Numbered from the stretch's first letter, positions 33,395-46,001 are shown. The stretch is 64,000 nucleotides of DNA from Ophiura sarsii (GCA_035610835.1 CM069442.1:30891798-30955797), one strand, 5' to 3'. Notes: a model not told the origin generated them from the letters alone. Numbers and translations: made by a program.

Positions 33395-35095
33395 GGGGCC
33401 CTCACATGTATCCGTGTGAGCTGGGCGGCCCCTTACCGTCTTATAGAAAAACAACAGAGTCCAACACGGTGAACAATCAGCAAAACATGTCAACGGCCGC
33501 ATTTATTTATTTTTTGTCACCGGGTTCATACTGTTCTATACCGGGTCCTTATCGGCCTGGAACCGGGCTCATACCACCTCCTCACCAGGTCCTCACCGGC
33601 CGAAACGCTTGGGTACCGACCGAACCGCCTTGATAACGTCATCAAACTACCCTGTATAAGCTGAGCGCTCAAGCTCGCCGCTTCGCTCTCATTCCGGGAA
33701 TGTCTGTAAAATACATTTGTACTCACATGTATCCGTGTGAGCTGGCTGGCCCATTACCGTGTGACAAATTGGTGCAGACGGTGGCACACGGTGATGTCAC
33801 ACGGTGGGCCGTTTCCCGTCCGTTGAACACGTTGCCGGGGACTTTGCCGGCCATCCGCGCCCGGCAGGACTTTTGAGCATGCTCAAAACTCCTGCCGGGT
33901 CCTGCCGGGTGAGTAAAAGCGGCGGCAAACGGTGAGAGCCCGGTTTGAGGACGGTATAAAGACGGCGCACCCGTTTCACGCCCGTTCGCAGGGCGGTAAT
34001 GGCAGGCGGCCACCTTACCGTCTAATAGAAAAACAACAGAGTCCAAACAATCAGTAAAAATGTCAACGGGCGCATTAATCTTTTGTTGTGGCCACCGGGC
34101 CCATAACGTTATATACAGGGTCTATACCGGGTCGTCACCGGTCGGGTACTGGGCTCACCGTCCTCATACATTTCTAGCTTACCGTTCTTACCGGGTGCAT
34201 AACACCTCCTCACCGGGTCCTCGGTCCATACCGTTCTACACCGGGTCTGTCCCGGGTTCTCACCGGCCTTGTCCCGGGATCACCGGCCTCATACAGTTCT
34301 AGCTTACCGTTCTCACCGTGTCCTCATCGTGTGCATACCACCTCCATACCGGTTCCTAACCGGTCGAAACGTCTGGGTACCGGCCGAAACGTCTGATTAC
34401 ATCATCAAATCGCCCTTTTCAAGCTGAGCGCTCAAGCTCGCCGCTTCATTTGTATTCCGGAATCCGTACGAACCACATTATAATACTCTCTAAATGTAAA
34501 AGAGCTAAACCTCACTCTTTCGAGAGCTTTAGGAGGGACGGCTCTTCTAAGAAGTGAAGTTCACTCTTTTAAGAGTGGTTTCCACCAGAGTGATTTTAAC
34601 TCTTTTTAGAGTGAAAATGCTCTTTTAAGAGTGAACTTCACTCCAAAAAAAGATCTGTTCCTCCTAGAGCTCTCGAAAGAGTGAGTTTTAGCTCTTTTAC
34701 ATTTAGAGAGTTGCAACATGCCTGCTGAGAGTCCGTTCCGCGAACGGTTACTAGGCTGCATGCGGCCATTCGCAGTCCGTCGCTAAGATGGTCGACGTCC
34801 ACCACCGTCAATCACCGCCCTGCGAATGGGCGCGAAACGGGTGCGAAAAGGGTGCGAAACGGATGCGAACGGGTGCGCCGTCCTTATACCGTCTTCATGC
34901 CGGGCTCTCATCGTTCGCCGCCGCTTTTACTCACCCGCCAGGAGTTTTGAGCATGTTCAAAACTCCGGTGGCCGGCAAAGTCCCCTGAACGTGTTCAACG
35001 GACGGGAAACGGCCCACCGTGTGTGCCGCCGTCCGCACCCATTTTTCACACGGTAAGGGGCCGCTCAGCTCACACGGATACATGTGAGGGCCCCC
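33395..35095. mobile_element. GC-rich composite foldback island
   Basis: A terminal sequence ggggccctcacatgtatccg (33395) occurs again in direct form at 33722 without the GGGGCC and inverted at the far end (to 35095). The inverted arm 34790-35095 pairs with about 33722-34010. Inside are two blocks of degenerate repeats built on accgggtcctcaccggcc (33518-33610, 34084-34370), each ending with gctgagcgctcaagctcgcc. GC content is well above the rest of the window. Host-like sequence (attaatac.gtaatgg) lies on both sides. No transposase; possibly a large non-autonomous foldback transposon with internal tandem duplication. Confidence 0.7.
34485..34711. mobile_element. Near-full palindromic MITE inside the GC-rich island
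   Basis: The arms ACTCTCTAAATGTAAAAGAG (from 34485) and their complement ending at 34711 continue inward with high complementarity for about 110 bp, leaving almost no loop. Short actctt/aagagt motifs repeat throughout. It interrupts the island between its direct and inverted arms. Confidence 0.82.
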
Positions 35096-36374
35096 ATAAG
35101 GATGACACTGAGTCCTTGAACGAAGACAGTATAAATATGAAGACGTGGAGCTAATACAGAAAACAGTTTGAACTGAGCAGAAGCTGCAACAGTGCGAAAC
35201 TTTGCATAGCTAAAAGTCAGAGAAGTGTGAAGCCGGGATGAAATTAATACCGTAATGGGCATTTAATAGGAGCAAGTTTAATATAAACTGTCCGGTATAT
35301 CGCGGCCATAAGAAAGGGAAGGGGACAGAGGGAAAGAGAGAGAGGAGGGAGAGGAGTGGGAAATGCGTCAATATTCTAAAAATGTAAGGACAATTTAAAG
35401 TTTGGGAGCCTTTAAACGGCTTAGAAATGCCCTTAGAGAGCATCTCAATTCAAATAAAATGGGGTAAACCCTGAAATGTAATACATAGTGTGCGTCATTT
35501 CAGGGGGGGGGGGGGGGGGGGCATCAAGGGGGCGAGCCTTCCGGTTGTCGAATGTGATATTAAACTGCTATTTTATTTGCGATTAATTAGAGAATACATA
35601 ACAAGGCGAATGTGTGCCTTGATAGTTTCAGGCTACCGGCTTATCAAAGACCAACTTCCTTCTTACGTCTAGACTTGACTATGAGCTTATTTCTGACGAT
35701 ATAATAAACACGCCTGAAAACAATTTCACAGAACGCATTATTGAATGTTATGTTATGATTAATGTTTTACATCTCAGTAATAATATTAAGCCGCCATATC
35801 ATGTCTGCGCTATGACGTTACCATCGGCAATCCTAATTATTGAGTTTGTTATTGCAACCCGAAGTGCTGTTAGTTTAAACATAGTTTCAGGCACAGTAGC
35901 CAGGGGTTGAAATAATCAATACCTGGCTTGAATAACTAAGGCATAATACAATTCACCGTTGAAAAATTCATTGGCGAGTGTTTTGTCACGTTAGTTATGA
36001 ACTTTTAATTAACTGACGTATTTCAATCGTATTTCAATAACTACGTATACTTCGCACGTACATTTTTGCGAATAAGATGCATGTGCTGGTTGTCATCTCT
36101 CCATACACGTTATAGATGTTGTTGGGAACTGTTTTAACAATTTCCTGGAAAAATCCGCACTTGTTTCATGATATGTAAGCCAATTTGGTAACATGGTTCA
36201 TGCAATAAATTGGACCACACGCGTTAGTTCAATCGAATGTATAAAAGGTCAGGTACGATCCCATTATTTTGTAGTCCGTTAAACATGGCTACATTGACAT
36301 AATGTGATAGAATAAACACCCATTTATAATAGAATAAGTACCATATTATGATAGTATAAGCACACATTATGGTT

Positions 36375-38045
36375 CCGTTCCCTGTATATTCTGAGTATTT
36401 CTTGACCACGGCTATGGAGCAGTATCCGCGGTTTTAAATCTCGATGTTGTCCCTCCCAACTCTTTGAGTTATTGCACCAGTTGTTAGTGCCTACGGCGCT
36501 TTGGGTACCTGCTCCGGTCGTTCCGACGCTGGTTTTGACTAGGGTTTTTGTAGCAAGGCCTTCACACTAGAGTTGGAGTCATTGTGAAATTTAATCAATG
36601 CAGATTTTGTTGATTTTTCGTGATTTTGGGGACAGAAATGAATAAATGACATAATATGTCAGGTACGATCCCATTTGTAGGGTTGAAATTAATTTGTAGT
36701 TTGAAATTGGCATAACTCTATCAATCTCTTTTTTTATTGCTGTATATTACTGTTTTGCATACTTACATATTATACTTTTTACCCTTTTAGTATTTCACAC
36801 AGTTTTATTGTATGCTAGGTTTTAACGTTGTAATTTAATCAAAATTGTGCAATATCATACTATGCTCAGTTGTCCATCCATGCATTTGCGGGTTTATACT
36901 CTTCCTTAGTTGTTTGATCGCCCTCCTATCTATTCTCTCTCACGCATGTGCATGCATGGTCGACCTGATCATAGGTTGCGAGATAGCGAGTCGAAATCTA
37001 TGAGACCATTTGGTCGTGTCCGTCTTTCTCCATGTGTCCTGATGCTCGACCCACTCTTTTTCATATTATATTGTTTTTGTTTATTGTGTTATGCTATCAT
37101 AATATGTTGTTAAGCGCCTTGAGGCCCTTATGGGCTAAGGGCGTTATATAAGCGCTTGGTATTATAATTATTATCTATATACCACAAATTGGTTTTCGAA
37201 CGAGCAAATTCGGTTGTATACATCCAATGTAATAATTATGATAACAAATTTAATTTCGCAGTTATAAATTTCAATTTCTCTCTCCCAACTCTTTTGAGTT
37301 ATTGCGACAACATGTGGATTGCCTACGGCGCTTCGGGCGTTGGGGCAGGGCCAGGGGCGACTTGGTATTTTGGTAGGAAGACTTTAACACTAGTGGGGGT
37401 TCTTGTGAAGATTAACGAATGCAGATTTTGCTGATTTTCGTTACTTAAGGTACAAAATGAACAATTGAATTAATATAGCCACAAATTGAAGTTTCAACGG
37501 CCAAATTCGGCTGTATATATCGGAAGATATAAAAGGGAAAAATATGTCATGTACACTGTATAGATTGGACAACGCGGCAGAGCATGATGATTTCACCGCA
37601 TGTGGTTGAGCTCGCACCGCGTTGTAGTATGCATACATGTAGCAAGTCTGCCATTTGCTGGTGGAAACAACAACAAAGACCCAAATTGTAAGGTTTTAGC
37701 ATGTCTTAGCGAGGTTGAATAAATAATTTCTAGCTTTGAACTTCCTTTTGTTATAAAAAATAGTGCTTAGTATATTCGATTGTATAACATAAAATATTCA
37801 CATTTTGAGAAAATTTCCAGAAAAGTCTCGATATAGCATTTCTAGATTATATTTTAGTTTCAATTATTAGCCCAATTGGGCTTCATTAAATTCTAAATAT
37901 AACGTGGCAATACTATATTGGCTAGATAAATTCGGGACTCGCGACACATGTTCACGGATGAATTACTAATATCTTGGCCTGTCATTATGTCAACAAATAT
38001 ATTCCAAATTGGCTCAAAACATAGAGGCGATGGAACTGTAATGGC
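36375..38045. other. Segment present only in duplication copy A
   Basis: Copy B passes directly between the flanking agaataagcacc repeats, so this 1.7 kb is either inserted in A or deleted from B. It contains two related blocks (36450-36640 and 37275-37440: cccaactctt.tgagttattg, cctacggcgctt, aatgcagattttg.tgattttcg). At 37105-37172 is a typical LINE or SINE 3' end. Confidence 0.6.
37105..37172 (+). mobile_element. LINE/SINE 3' terminal tail
   Basis: The sequence ttaagcgccttgaggccc, then gcgttatataagcgcttgg and a TATAATTATTAT-type tail follow the common pattern of invertebrate LINE 3' ends (a GCGC...TATATAAG hairpin followed by a simple repeat). The body is not preserved. Confidence 0.5.
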
Positions 38046-38170
38046 GGCAAAATTATGATAGAATAAGCACCAATTTATATTATAATAAGTACTATTTTAT
38101 GATAGAATAAGTACCATTTTATGATAGAATAAGCACCAATTTATGATAGAATAAGTACCATTTTGTTGAC
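38046..38170. repeat. ~22-bp minisatellite, copy A (also 36296-36370)
   Basis: Repeats of atgatagaataagcaccaat with variants (gtaccatttt, caccaattta), about five units here plus a few at 36296-36370. The homologous array in copy B is longer. Confidence 0.75.
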
Positions 38171-39749
38171 TTAATATACTAACGTCAGCAAAGAATACCG
38201 GTGTAAAAGGAGCCATGGTCCCCCTGGAGCCATATTCCGGTCTCCATGGACACACACAGACACCGGCCTAGGAAAATAATGTAGATGACCTTCAATATGT
38301 ATTGAAGGTAGTGCCTGGTATTTCCAATTAGCCTGTACATAGTTCGGCGTAATTTCCTTTGTAAAAGGTATACCGATGTCTTATAGATCGACCGGTTTAA
38401 ATGTGAATGTCTAACGGCTAAAGAAATTATTAGTGTTATTGATAACAAAATTCAACTCGGGAACAAATTAATGCAGTCAATGTTTCACATTTTTCACTAG
38501 AAACAAATACTATATATCTTTGAAGATTGCTACCAGAGGGACTTGTTGATCTATTTTGCTCATCAAATTGCTAATATCAATGTCAAGGAGGGATAACGCC
38601 CTATGCAATGTTGTATTAACCTGATTTGATTTTGTGGGTATCGTGATATCGCTGTGATTAATGCATTTTTGTGTTTGTCGAGAATATCAAAGTATACTTT
38701 ACATGTATATAGATATCTATTCTTGTATACAAGGCCATGATGCGTTCAATTGCCCATAGCATTACCCGGCAGTGCGCGTCTGAGTATATGTGATATATCC
38801 GGATTTCATGTCTGTATACATTAGATTTCAAAGCGCTTCAATTTGGTGTTTCGAGGTTTCTAGTTTCGAATGGATTTTTAAATATTTTATTTGTTCCATT
38901 TTATGGAAGCTCGATCAACCTTGCAATAACTCAAATGCATGTATATTTATATGTCTACCTTTTTATACAGGGTAGAACAAAAAACGTTAAGCCCATTTCT
39001 TACAGCTTTTTCACCATTTCACTAATAACCTTTTACAATTTTCTTTGCATCTTTTAAAATCAATCGTTATTGAGCATTACTGGGCAGAAAATCTTAAGAC
39101 CTGGCTTATTTTGTACATGTGATTTGGTAGTTTAACATATCATGTGAAAAATAGACAAGTCCACTTGAGTCATTTGGGTAATTCCAACCTTTAGGGCTAC
39201 CAACTCTTGTTTTTTGTTTGCTGATTTATTTTTTATTTTTTAAAAAACACAAAGAAACAAACAACTTTTGTTAATGTTTAAAAGCGTCCAGTCATGCAGA
39301 CGAGATGAAAACGGTTCTGCGGACCATTCAGTTTTTTGCACATGTTATCTTTAAAACTTCCATATTTCATAAACGTGTGATAGCCGGACCACTCTCGGCG
39401 ACAGATGGTTAGAACGCTGATTGGCAAAATATGACCGTATTATCAACATAGATTCGATGGTAATCGGGTCATGGATGCAAAAGGTAATGTCTTCTTCAAC
39501 AACATAACAAAAGGTAACATTTTCAAAAGATTTTATCATATGGTCATATCTCGTAGTAAATCTTCTTATTGTGCAATTTCCTCTTCAATCTGTTGCTCCT
39601 CGCTCGCGCTTCCTGGTTTCGCACAAGTAATAAATTTGAAATCACATTTTGTGTTTATATATGCATATATTAGCAGACAGTGATAATACAAATAACTGAA
39701 CAATCCTACAGTTGTATAGTCCGTTAAGAATGTTTACCATACCAAAATA

Positions 39750-40275
39750 CACCTAACAAAAAGAGTTCCTGACCAGGTGCTTTCATGTTAGCTACATAAC
39801 CATGTTAACATTGAACAAGTAAATTTAGTTCCCGCAATTGAAACAAATCCGAGTGAATACTTTAAAATGAGTGTGACTTTTAAGCAACAAGGACAACGGA
39901 CAACAACGTTGCAGTAAAATATTTAGTCTTTCTGTGGGATATCATTCCCTAGTGTGTGCTCAGCAGTGACAATTTATGAGAAATGAGTCTCAGCTTACCT
40001 TTCATTCATGCATGGCTGACCGGTTTCGAGCACGTAGTGTTCAATATAAACCAATTACATCATAGAAAACATGCACAAAACTACGGTAGTAGTGGTTACT
40101 AAAATCATCATCGCTTAGAAAATTTCCATATCTACTATTTTTTTTTATGAATGAGGTGTCATATTGTGGAGTGTAGTGTAATGTAGTATATATATTATAT
40201 TTTTGATACGCGATTACTTATTTTAAATTAGCTATTCATGAAAGCGCCTGACAGGAATTCAGTTTGTGCTAGGTG
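39750..40275. mobile_element. CACCTAGCACA TIR element, old copy in A
   Basis: TA|CACCTAACAAAAAGAGTTCC at the left and ...TTTGTGCTAGGTG|TA at the right (TA 39748-39749 and 40276-40277). Imperfect TIRs run about 45 bp (cctgaccaggtgctttcatg versus the complement of catgaaagcgcctgacagg). Present at the same site in copy B, so it predates the duplication. Confidence 0.82.
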
Positions 40276-40329
40276 TAGATTAGATGTCTCCTGAACTCAA
40301 TCAAAACATTTATCTCCATTGAATCGTAT

Positions 40330-40431
40330 TAGTGGCGTAATAAGGTTTTTCATATGGGTGGGGAGGGGGGTGAGTGAATTGACAAGACAGCTTTTGAGAA
40401 TTGCCGCCCGTCGAGTGAGTTACCAGAAAGT

Positions 40432-40466
<35 letters not shown>

Positions 40467-40560
40467 CTAGATAACCGATAAGCAAATCTCATCGACACGA
40501 TTCAAATATTGGGGTTGGGGCGACCGCCATTCTCGACCCTCTCCTCTGGCTACCCCACTG
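40330..40560. mobile_element. hAT MITE with 8-bp target duplication
   Basis: tagtggcgtaataagg at the left and ctctggctaccccactg at the right are bordered by aatcgtat on both sides (40322-40329 and 40561-40568), the 8-bp duplication typical of hAT. A 35-G run occupies 40432-40466. The counterpart in copy B (about 53265-53502) has lost its left end. Confidence 0.85.
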
Positions 40561-40775
40561 AATCGTATCTTAACAAGTCAAATGTCCTCAATTGAACGTG
40601 GATTGAGTGTGTTTTGTCATGTAATTCTTAATTTCAGATGGTGTAAGGTTACACAATTTGTTCTTGTAAGATAGAAGAGCGTGACCAACTCTACTAATTT
40701 TAGTCATCATGGTCATGACCCAGAAACAAATAGACAGCAGAGTTTATAACGATAGGCATTTATATGAATGAGAAA

Positions 40776-41146
40776 CAGTGGCGTAGCCATGTTATTCATA
40801 TTGGGGGGGGGGGCGAGAAATGAAAATGAACCGACAAAGTTTGTTTAAGTAAAGGACTGCGCGCGTAGCGCGCGAATTTTTTTGACTTTACACCTATTTT
40901 TGGCACGATTGAGGTACATTATGGCTCTAAACAAGGTTATACCAACGAATATTGCATTTAGTTGATTGTTATGCGCGCGTAGCGCGCGAAATTTTTTCAT
41001 ATGTGTACTTTTGACCATCATAATTCCATGGTTCCTCTGGTCAAATGAACCGACAGTGCCAATCTCAACCGACACGATGTCAATATTGGGGGGGGGGGGG
41101 GGGGGGGCGATCGCCCCCCTCGCCCCCCCCTCTGTCTACGCCACTG
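40776..41146. mobile_element. hAT MITE with perfect 8-bp duplication, private to copy A
   Basis: CAGTGGCGTAGCCATG starts at 40776 and ...GTCTACGCCACTG ends at 41146, with atgagaaa on both sides (40768-40775 and 41147-41154). Copy B has atgactaagata followed directly by caataacac near 53950, the empty site. The motif gcgcgcgtagcgcgcgaa occurs twice inside (about 40859 and 40973), and the right side has long G and C runs. No transposase. Confidence 0.92.
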
Positions 41147-41577
41147 ATGAGAAACAATAACACTTACATTATAACGTCTCTATAAATTGCAATTCGAATG
41201 TTGCACGACAAAAATGTTAGGGCAGCACTCAATATATTCTGGAGTTCTGGGTGTGCAATATATGTAACATCAACATACTAGACTGTACGAGAGACTGAGA
41301 GAGAGAAGTCCTTAGCCTCCGACAGGTGATACCAACTAGTTAGCTTTCAAGTCGTTCGGACATGTAGTTCGAGAACAAGGTAGTTAAATGAAACGTGCTG
41401 TCTGAGTCGGTATTCTATTTCGCTAAATTTTAACCTTTGAAAGTTGAACCAGTTGTACATACAGACACCATCATGACCATGGTCACATAACAAAATAGCA
41501 CCGCATTTTCTAGCAATTTCTAGTATCAGTGAACATGATATTGTAACCACTCTATTCAAATGTTAGGAATCACTGAC

Positions 41578-41843
41578 TAACTAGTACGTATGGATCATGT
41601 GACTTGTACGCAAGACTTATACGGAAATCAAATAAGTTATATTTTGCATCACCATACGTACAAATCAATTCAATAATGCAAATATTATTATGGAAATATT
41701 TGCATTGGTTTAGTTTAATTTTCCTTGGTGCTTGTACTACGTATGGCGATGCAATGTGCCTACTTAGCGACTACCGTATAAGTCTTGCGTACAAGTAACT
41801 GTTATACGTATGAGTCATAAGTACTAGTTTTGCAGCGCGGCCT
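41578..41843. mobile_element. CAAAACTAGTACG MITE, copy in duplication A
   Basis: Left ctagtacgtatgg...gacttgtacgcaagacttat and right accgtataagtcttgcgtac ... ctagttttgcagcgcggcc are complementary. The outer 15 bp of the left TIR are missing. Contains a short inner palindrome, gcaaatatt...aatatttgc. Confidence 0.75.
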
Positions 41844-42045
41844 GACGTGATGAGAGAGTGAAAACCGTGCCGCCCGGGGTTCCGCCATCATCATGATCAT
41901 CTCAGCCTTTTGAATTAGTATAGTGTTGAAAAAGTATCTCTGACTTACGTGATGAGAGAGTGAAAACCCGTGCAGCGTTACGCCATCATCATGATCATAT
42001 CAGCCTTTTGAATTATTATATTGTTGAAAAAGTATCACTGCCTTT
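41844..42045. repeat. Two-copy ~100-bp tandem repeat, A
   Basis: The unit acgtgatgagagagtgaaaa ... gttgaaaaagtatc is present twice, the second ending at about 42045. Also two copies in B (54775-54980), so the tandem duplication came first. Confidence 0.75.
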
Positions 42046-42510
42046 ATATGATGTTTTAATCCAACTTTCAAGACACCAAATATTTACTCAGGTGGCACAT
42101 ACGATGGACCATTTATTAGGATGTTGTATAATTTGGAAGAAACATCTGCATCTGGAGCAGATTTTGTCCTTGTATGTATTTTATATTCAGATAAAAAAGC
42201 TCCGTTATAAAATCTAATCAAATTTATCTTCAACTTATCTTCAATTTATCACCACTAAATGAATAAACTTCGTACCATCCTGAAATTATCTCCACTATAT
42301 CGCCAATGTATACTTGGTATATACCCTTATCTGACGTAGCCATTTAAATCTGATACAAGGATGCAAACAATATGGCAAAGTGAACGACCACTTATTAGCC
42401 ATCGTCCGCCTGAGCTGTTTTGTAACACGTCCTCCAAACAAAGAGGGGGTTACAATCACCTCCCTAATTTTTACATTCCATGCTTATGCATTGAAAGGTA
42501 ATGGGTAGCT

Positions 42511-42603
42511 TCGTCATTGTTCATGGCTATTTCTCTTCTTCTTATCCAGATCTAGTATTCTAGTGTATCTCTCGTTTTCTCGAAATAGCCATGAGCAATG
42601 ACG
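42511..42603. other. Hairpin, 21-bp arms, 50-bp loop
   Basis: cgtcattgttcatggctatt (42511) pairs with aatagccatgagcaatgacg (to 42603) with one mismatch. It lies at the edge of the stretch 42508-42830, which has no counterpart in copy B, and may be one end of a foldback insertion. Confidence 0.6.
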
Positions 42604-42695
42604 GGGGCAGGGCTTATCAACTTAGTCATGCATATGATCAAATGATCCAGAAATCTTCTAGAAATACCGGAAGTGATCATGGATCTAAAACATCA

Positions 42696-42740
42696 TTCCT
42701 GAAGAAACAACCAAAGAAGTTGGTTGTGGAACGTCGATAA
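42696..42740 (+). other. Possible Penelope-like element terminal hairpin
   Basis: The sequence cctgaagaaacaacc, then ggttgtggaacgtcgat, folds as a short stem between a CTGAAGAA box and a GGAACGTCG box. This arrangement resembles the conserved CTGAAGAA...GAAACGTCG segment near Penelope-like retroelement termini. No reverse transcriptase or GIY-YIG remnant was recognised. Confidence 0.3.
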
Positions 42741-42974
42741 ATAGTGAGTAAATTTGGATTTGTTAAAAGAAAGTTCCAGTTCTTTCATCGTCAATCTCAA
42801 TCCTGAAGAACTTATTCAAACACAAATGTTATTATTTTTGAATGGATAATTCTATGGTCCATGTCGTATATTCAAAAATAAAATGCATAAATACAACTCA
42901 CTTAACACAACGTTTATATAGCCCTGTCATTTACATTGAGATTCATCAGTGTTTAATCATCAGCAGAATTGTGT

Positions 42975-43333
42975 TTAGAAAGTTCTTTCCTAAAACAAAC
43001 GGACGATCAGGCCCAAAGTTATAAAAGACAATAACTAAGATGAGAATATTCAGAAACCTACGGTAATAAAACTTATTTCGAGCACGAGATCATTGGAAAA
43101 TTCTTTCTTAAAACATACGGACGATCAGACAGACCTAAAGTCTTAGAAAACAATTAAGATAAGAATATTCAGAAAACTACTGCCATACAAATTGTTTCGA
43201 GCACGAGATCATTGGAAAAATCTTACCTAAAACATACAGACGATCAAACCCAAAGTCTTAGAAAACAATTACTAAGATGAGAATATTCAGAAAACTACTG
43301 CCATAAAAATTGTTTCGAACACGAGATCATTTT
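42975..43333. repeat. ~118-bp tandem repeat, about three units
   Basis: The phrases ctaaaacatacggacgatca, gagaatattcagaaaacta and tttcgagcacgagatcattg recur at 118-119-bp spacing (anchor positions 42988, 43106, 43225). Units are about 85-90% alike by eye. Starts where duplication copy B is cut by the N gap. Confidence 0.85.
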
Positions 43334-46000
43334 AACCGGTTGATCATTTAGATTATTTAATCTAATAAGATCAGAATGATCTTTGAAAATTGTAGAAGCG
43401 TGAAACATTTATCTGTTTCAAGTTTTATGGTGACATTTAGGTGGTTTTTCAACGTTAATTATATATATTTGTAGGACAATGTTTAAGGAAGAAAAAAAAC
43501 CCGAATAAATAAATAAACCGTCTTTTGAATTTACTTAATGCAATGTAATAGTGCAAGGCCTATCAATGTTATGCATTTGTCGCATACTTACATGGATTAG
43601 TATGAAAAACCAGAATTCAGATCAATTTTATGATGAAAATATCTACTCTATACCATTTACTAGTTTATACTATTTTGTCACTCATTTCAATCCAAGCCTT
43701 TTTATGATGTATATAAAACGATTGATAAAGCACGCCCGTATAGAAAACCTGCAAAGCAAAAGTCTAACTGGAACATACTGTTTAATTAATGTGAATCCAC
43801 TGAAGTGATCCGTCGCGTTATGGAGATAAGTGTTAAACGTGACCTCCGGGCCATAAGAGAACGCTCGTCGGGGAAGATTGCCAGAGGGTAAGCATAGATG
43901 GACAGCGGGATTAATGTTTACCGGGTCGAATGGCACGTCTATAAACCGTTTTGCGTATGATCCTTATTCGTTAACCACTTCTATCACAGCAAAATAAATA
44001 AATTTATTATCTTTGTTAATGTCTGAAAGTGCTATATAGAAATCTTTAAATGCTTAGAATTGAATTTGGGTAAAAATGTATCAACAGGAAACTCGACATA
44101 CCAATGTGTGATTTGCAGGACCGTAACATCTTGAACTTAGCGTTGAAATCAAGTTTTATGTGAGATGTACTGCTTTCGTAACAGGAGAAACCTAGCTGCT
44201 CAAGGCACCTCAGTAACACCCAAACTGTTTTCATCTTGTAAGTGCATCCATTTTAATCATATTCACGGTTTCAGGGCAATTAAAGCGATTAGTTCTGCTG
44301 TAATAATCTCTCAAGCGGGCAATTAGGAGAATGATATCACGGAAGGCGATTGCGGCTTGTTCCTTAAGCCACCTGAAGCCATCCTTCTGGTTTCACCCTT
44401 AACTAAATGTAATCAATTTCATAGGACACCGAATGAGGGTTCTGATAAAGTTGAAGTGTATGAACTACATATGCAGCAAATATCGCTACAAAGATATTTC
44501 TTGTCTTAAGTTATAAACACAACAACAGAGTTTGTTTTCCAATCAGATCCGAGACACTTGTCATTATAACAAATTGGATTCACTTTTGCTAACGGAGTTT
44601 TTCTTCCTCATCTTCTTTTTCTATGTATGAATTACTTTTGCATTTCGGCCATTTTGAAATCCAAGCCGTAAATCAGGACACGCCGTGACCTCTTACTTAT
44701 TTATGATAAGCTTTTACTGTCGACGATTGCATGTATCAAGTGACGGGGATAAGAAAGTATCAGCCGCACCTTGCTGACAGTTTAAATATTGACAACGACT
44801 CACACTGCTGGCCCATATATTTCGCATCTCAACTGTCTGCTTTCAACAAGCGACGCATTAATGTTGTCGAATATTTGCAAATTGAAGCTTAGGTCAAAAT
44901 TTAATGACTGATACCCAACTGTGAATGATATTAAGCAATACTTATGACCAATCTTGTTTTGCCTCATCCCAGCATTATAGTGTTTAACAAAATAAAATGG
45001 CTCTCGTGCATATGTATTATTTTTCAATATCAATATAATATAAATAAATAACGTTTCACGTTGTCAGTGGAATTATAAGCAGTGCCATGTAGCGATAGGT
45101 CTCCGGTATCTGGTATGTGATTATTTAAGCTATCACTGGAAGTACATATTACATTTTTCCAGAGGTATTGAATTGCTGGTAGCTTCACGGGTTAATCTTG
45201 TCAGAGGGCTCATATTGACTATAATGACCTAGAAATAATGTTATAGAATATTGGACTTTGTTATCAACGATTCATACACTTTTAGAAGCGTCGAACCAAT
45301 CAGAAAGCAAGAAACTAAAATACGCGGAGTACGTTGAAAGTGTCTAATGCACTCCGCATGTGTGCTGTTCAATGCTTGCACCACGCGTTTTGTTTATATT
45401 CGTTGTTCAGGACTTGCGGGTTCGCCGATTTTTACTGCGGGTGTTATCAAACTTGTTAACATGTTTTTATATAGATCAAGGTTATGCTCAAATTGTGAAT
45501 TTTGATGTGTATAGTGTCGTGTATGAATTAGGTCAATACATGCGTATGTTTTGTTTCTCGAAAAATTGCGCAAATGTTGATATGCTCAAAATAGCACTCC
45601 CCCGTCGGGGTCGTGCCATTATTCAGAAATTAACATCAGCGCGCGTGTGCATTGATTAGTCTAATTTCTCTCGAAACAACACATACGCATTTATTGACCT
45701 ATTAACATCGTGTAAGGATCACACTTTAAGCAAGTGCTATTTCGAAAGTGGATTGTTTTACGAAACTTATCTATATCTTAAATCCAAGTATCCTGCAAGT
45801 CGAAAGTTGAATGTCGATGAAAATATGTTAGTTGAAAAGAATCTCGTATAATTTTTAATCTGCATTTCAATGGATATTAAACTGAGTCCAATCCAATGAA
45901 TCAAGCATTTACGTGTGCTACAAAACTGGATTTTGTTTAAACATGGCTATTTCTATACCCTGTTGTTTGAAATTTATCATAGATTTACTAAGCCGTATTA
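43334..46000. other. Gene-poor sequence
   Basis: No recognisable domain, TIR or RNA gene. The longest frame, 99 codons at 45360-45659 (plus), has a hydrophobic start but no family I recognise and no gene-like context. Confidence 0.4.
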
Positions 46001-46001
46001 A

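Larger units (their letters stand above)
35353..42974. repeat. Segmental duplication, copy A
   Basis: Collinear with 49011-56519 from ggagtgggaaatgc onward: poly-G near 35502/49142, the agaataagcacc repeats, the tatcaatgtcaaggaggg core, the MITE at 39750, the hAT remnant at 40330, and the block at 41578. Private to A: 36375-38045 and the hAT element 40776-41146. A and B differ by substitutions and small indels throughout. The core near 38565-39450 is also distantly similar to the large units at 6838-24953 (atatcaatgtcaaggagg, gacagatggt.agaacgctga). No host gene is recognised in it. Confidence 0.88.

Noticed and set aside
45360..45659. 99-codon plus-strand frame with a hydrophobic start
   Set aside because: No family recognised, no splice signals or neighbours; length compatible with chance.
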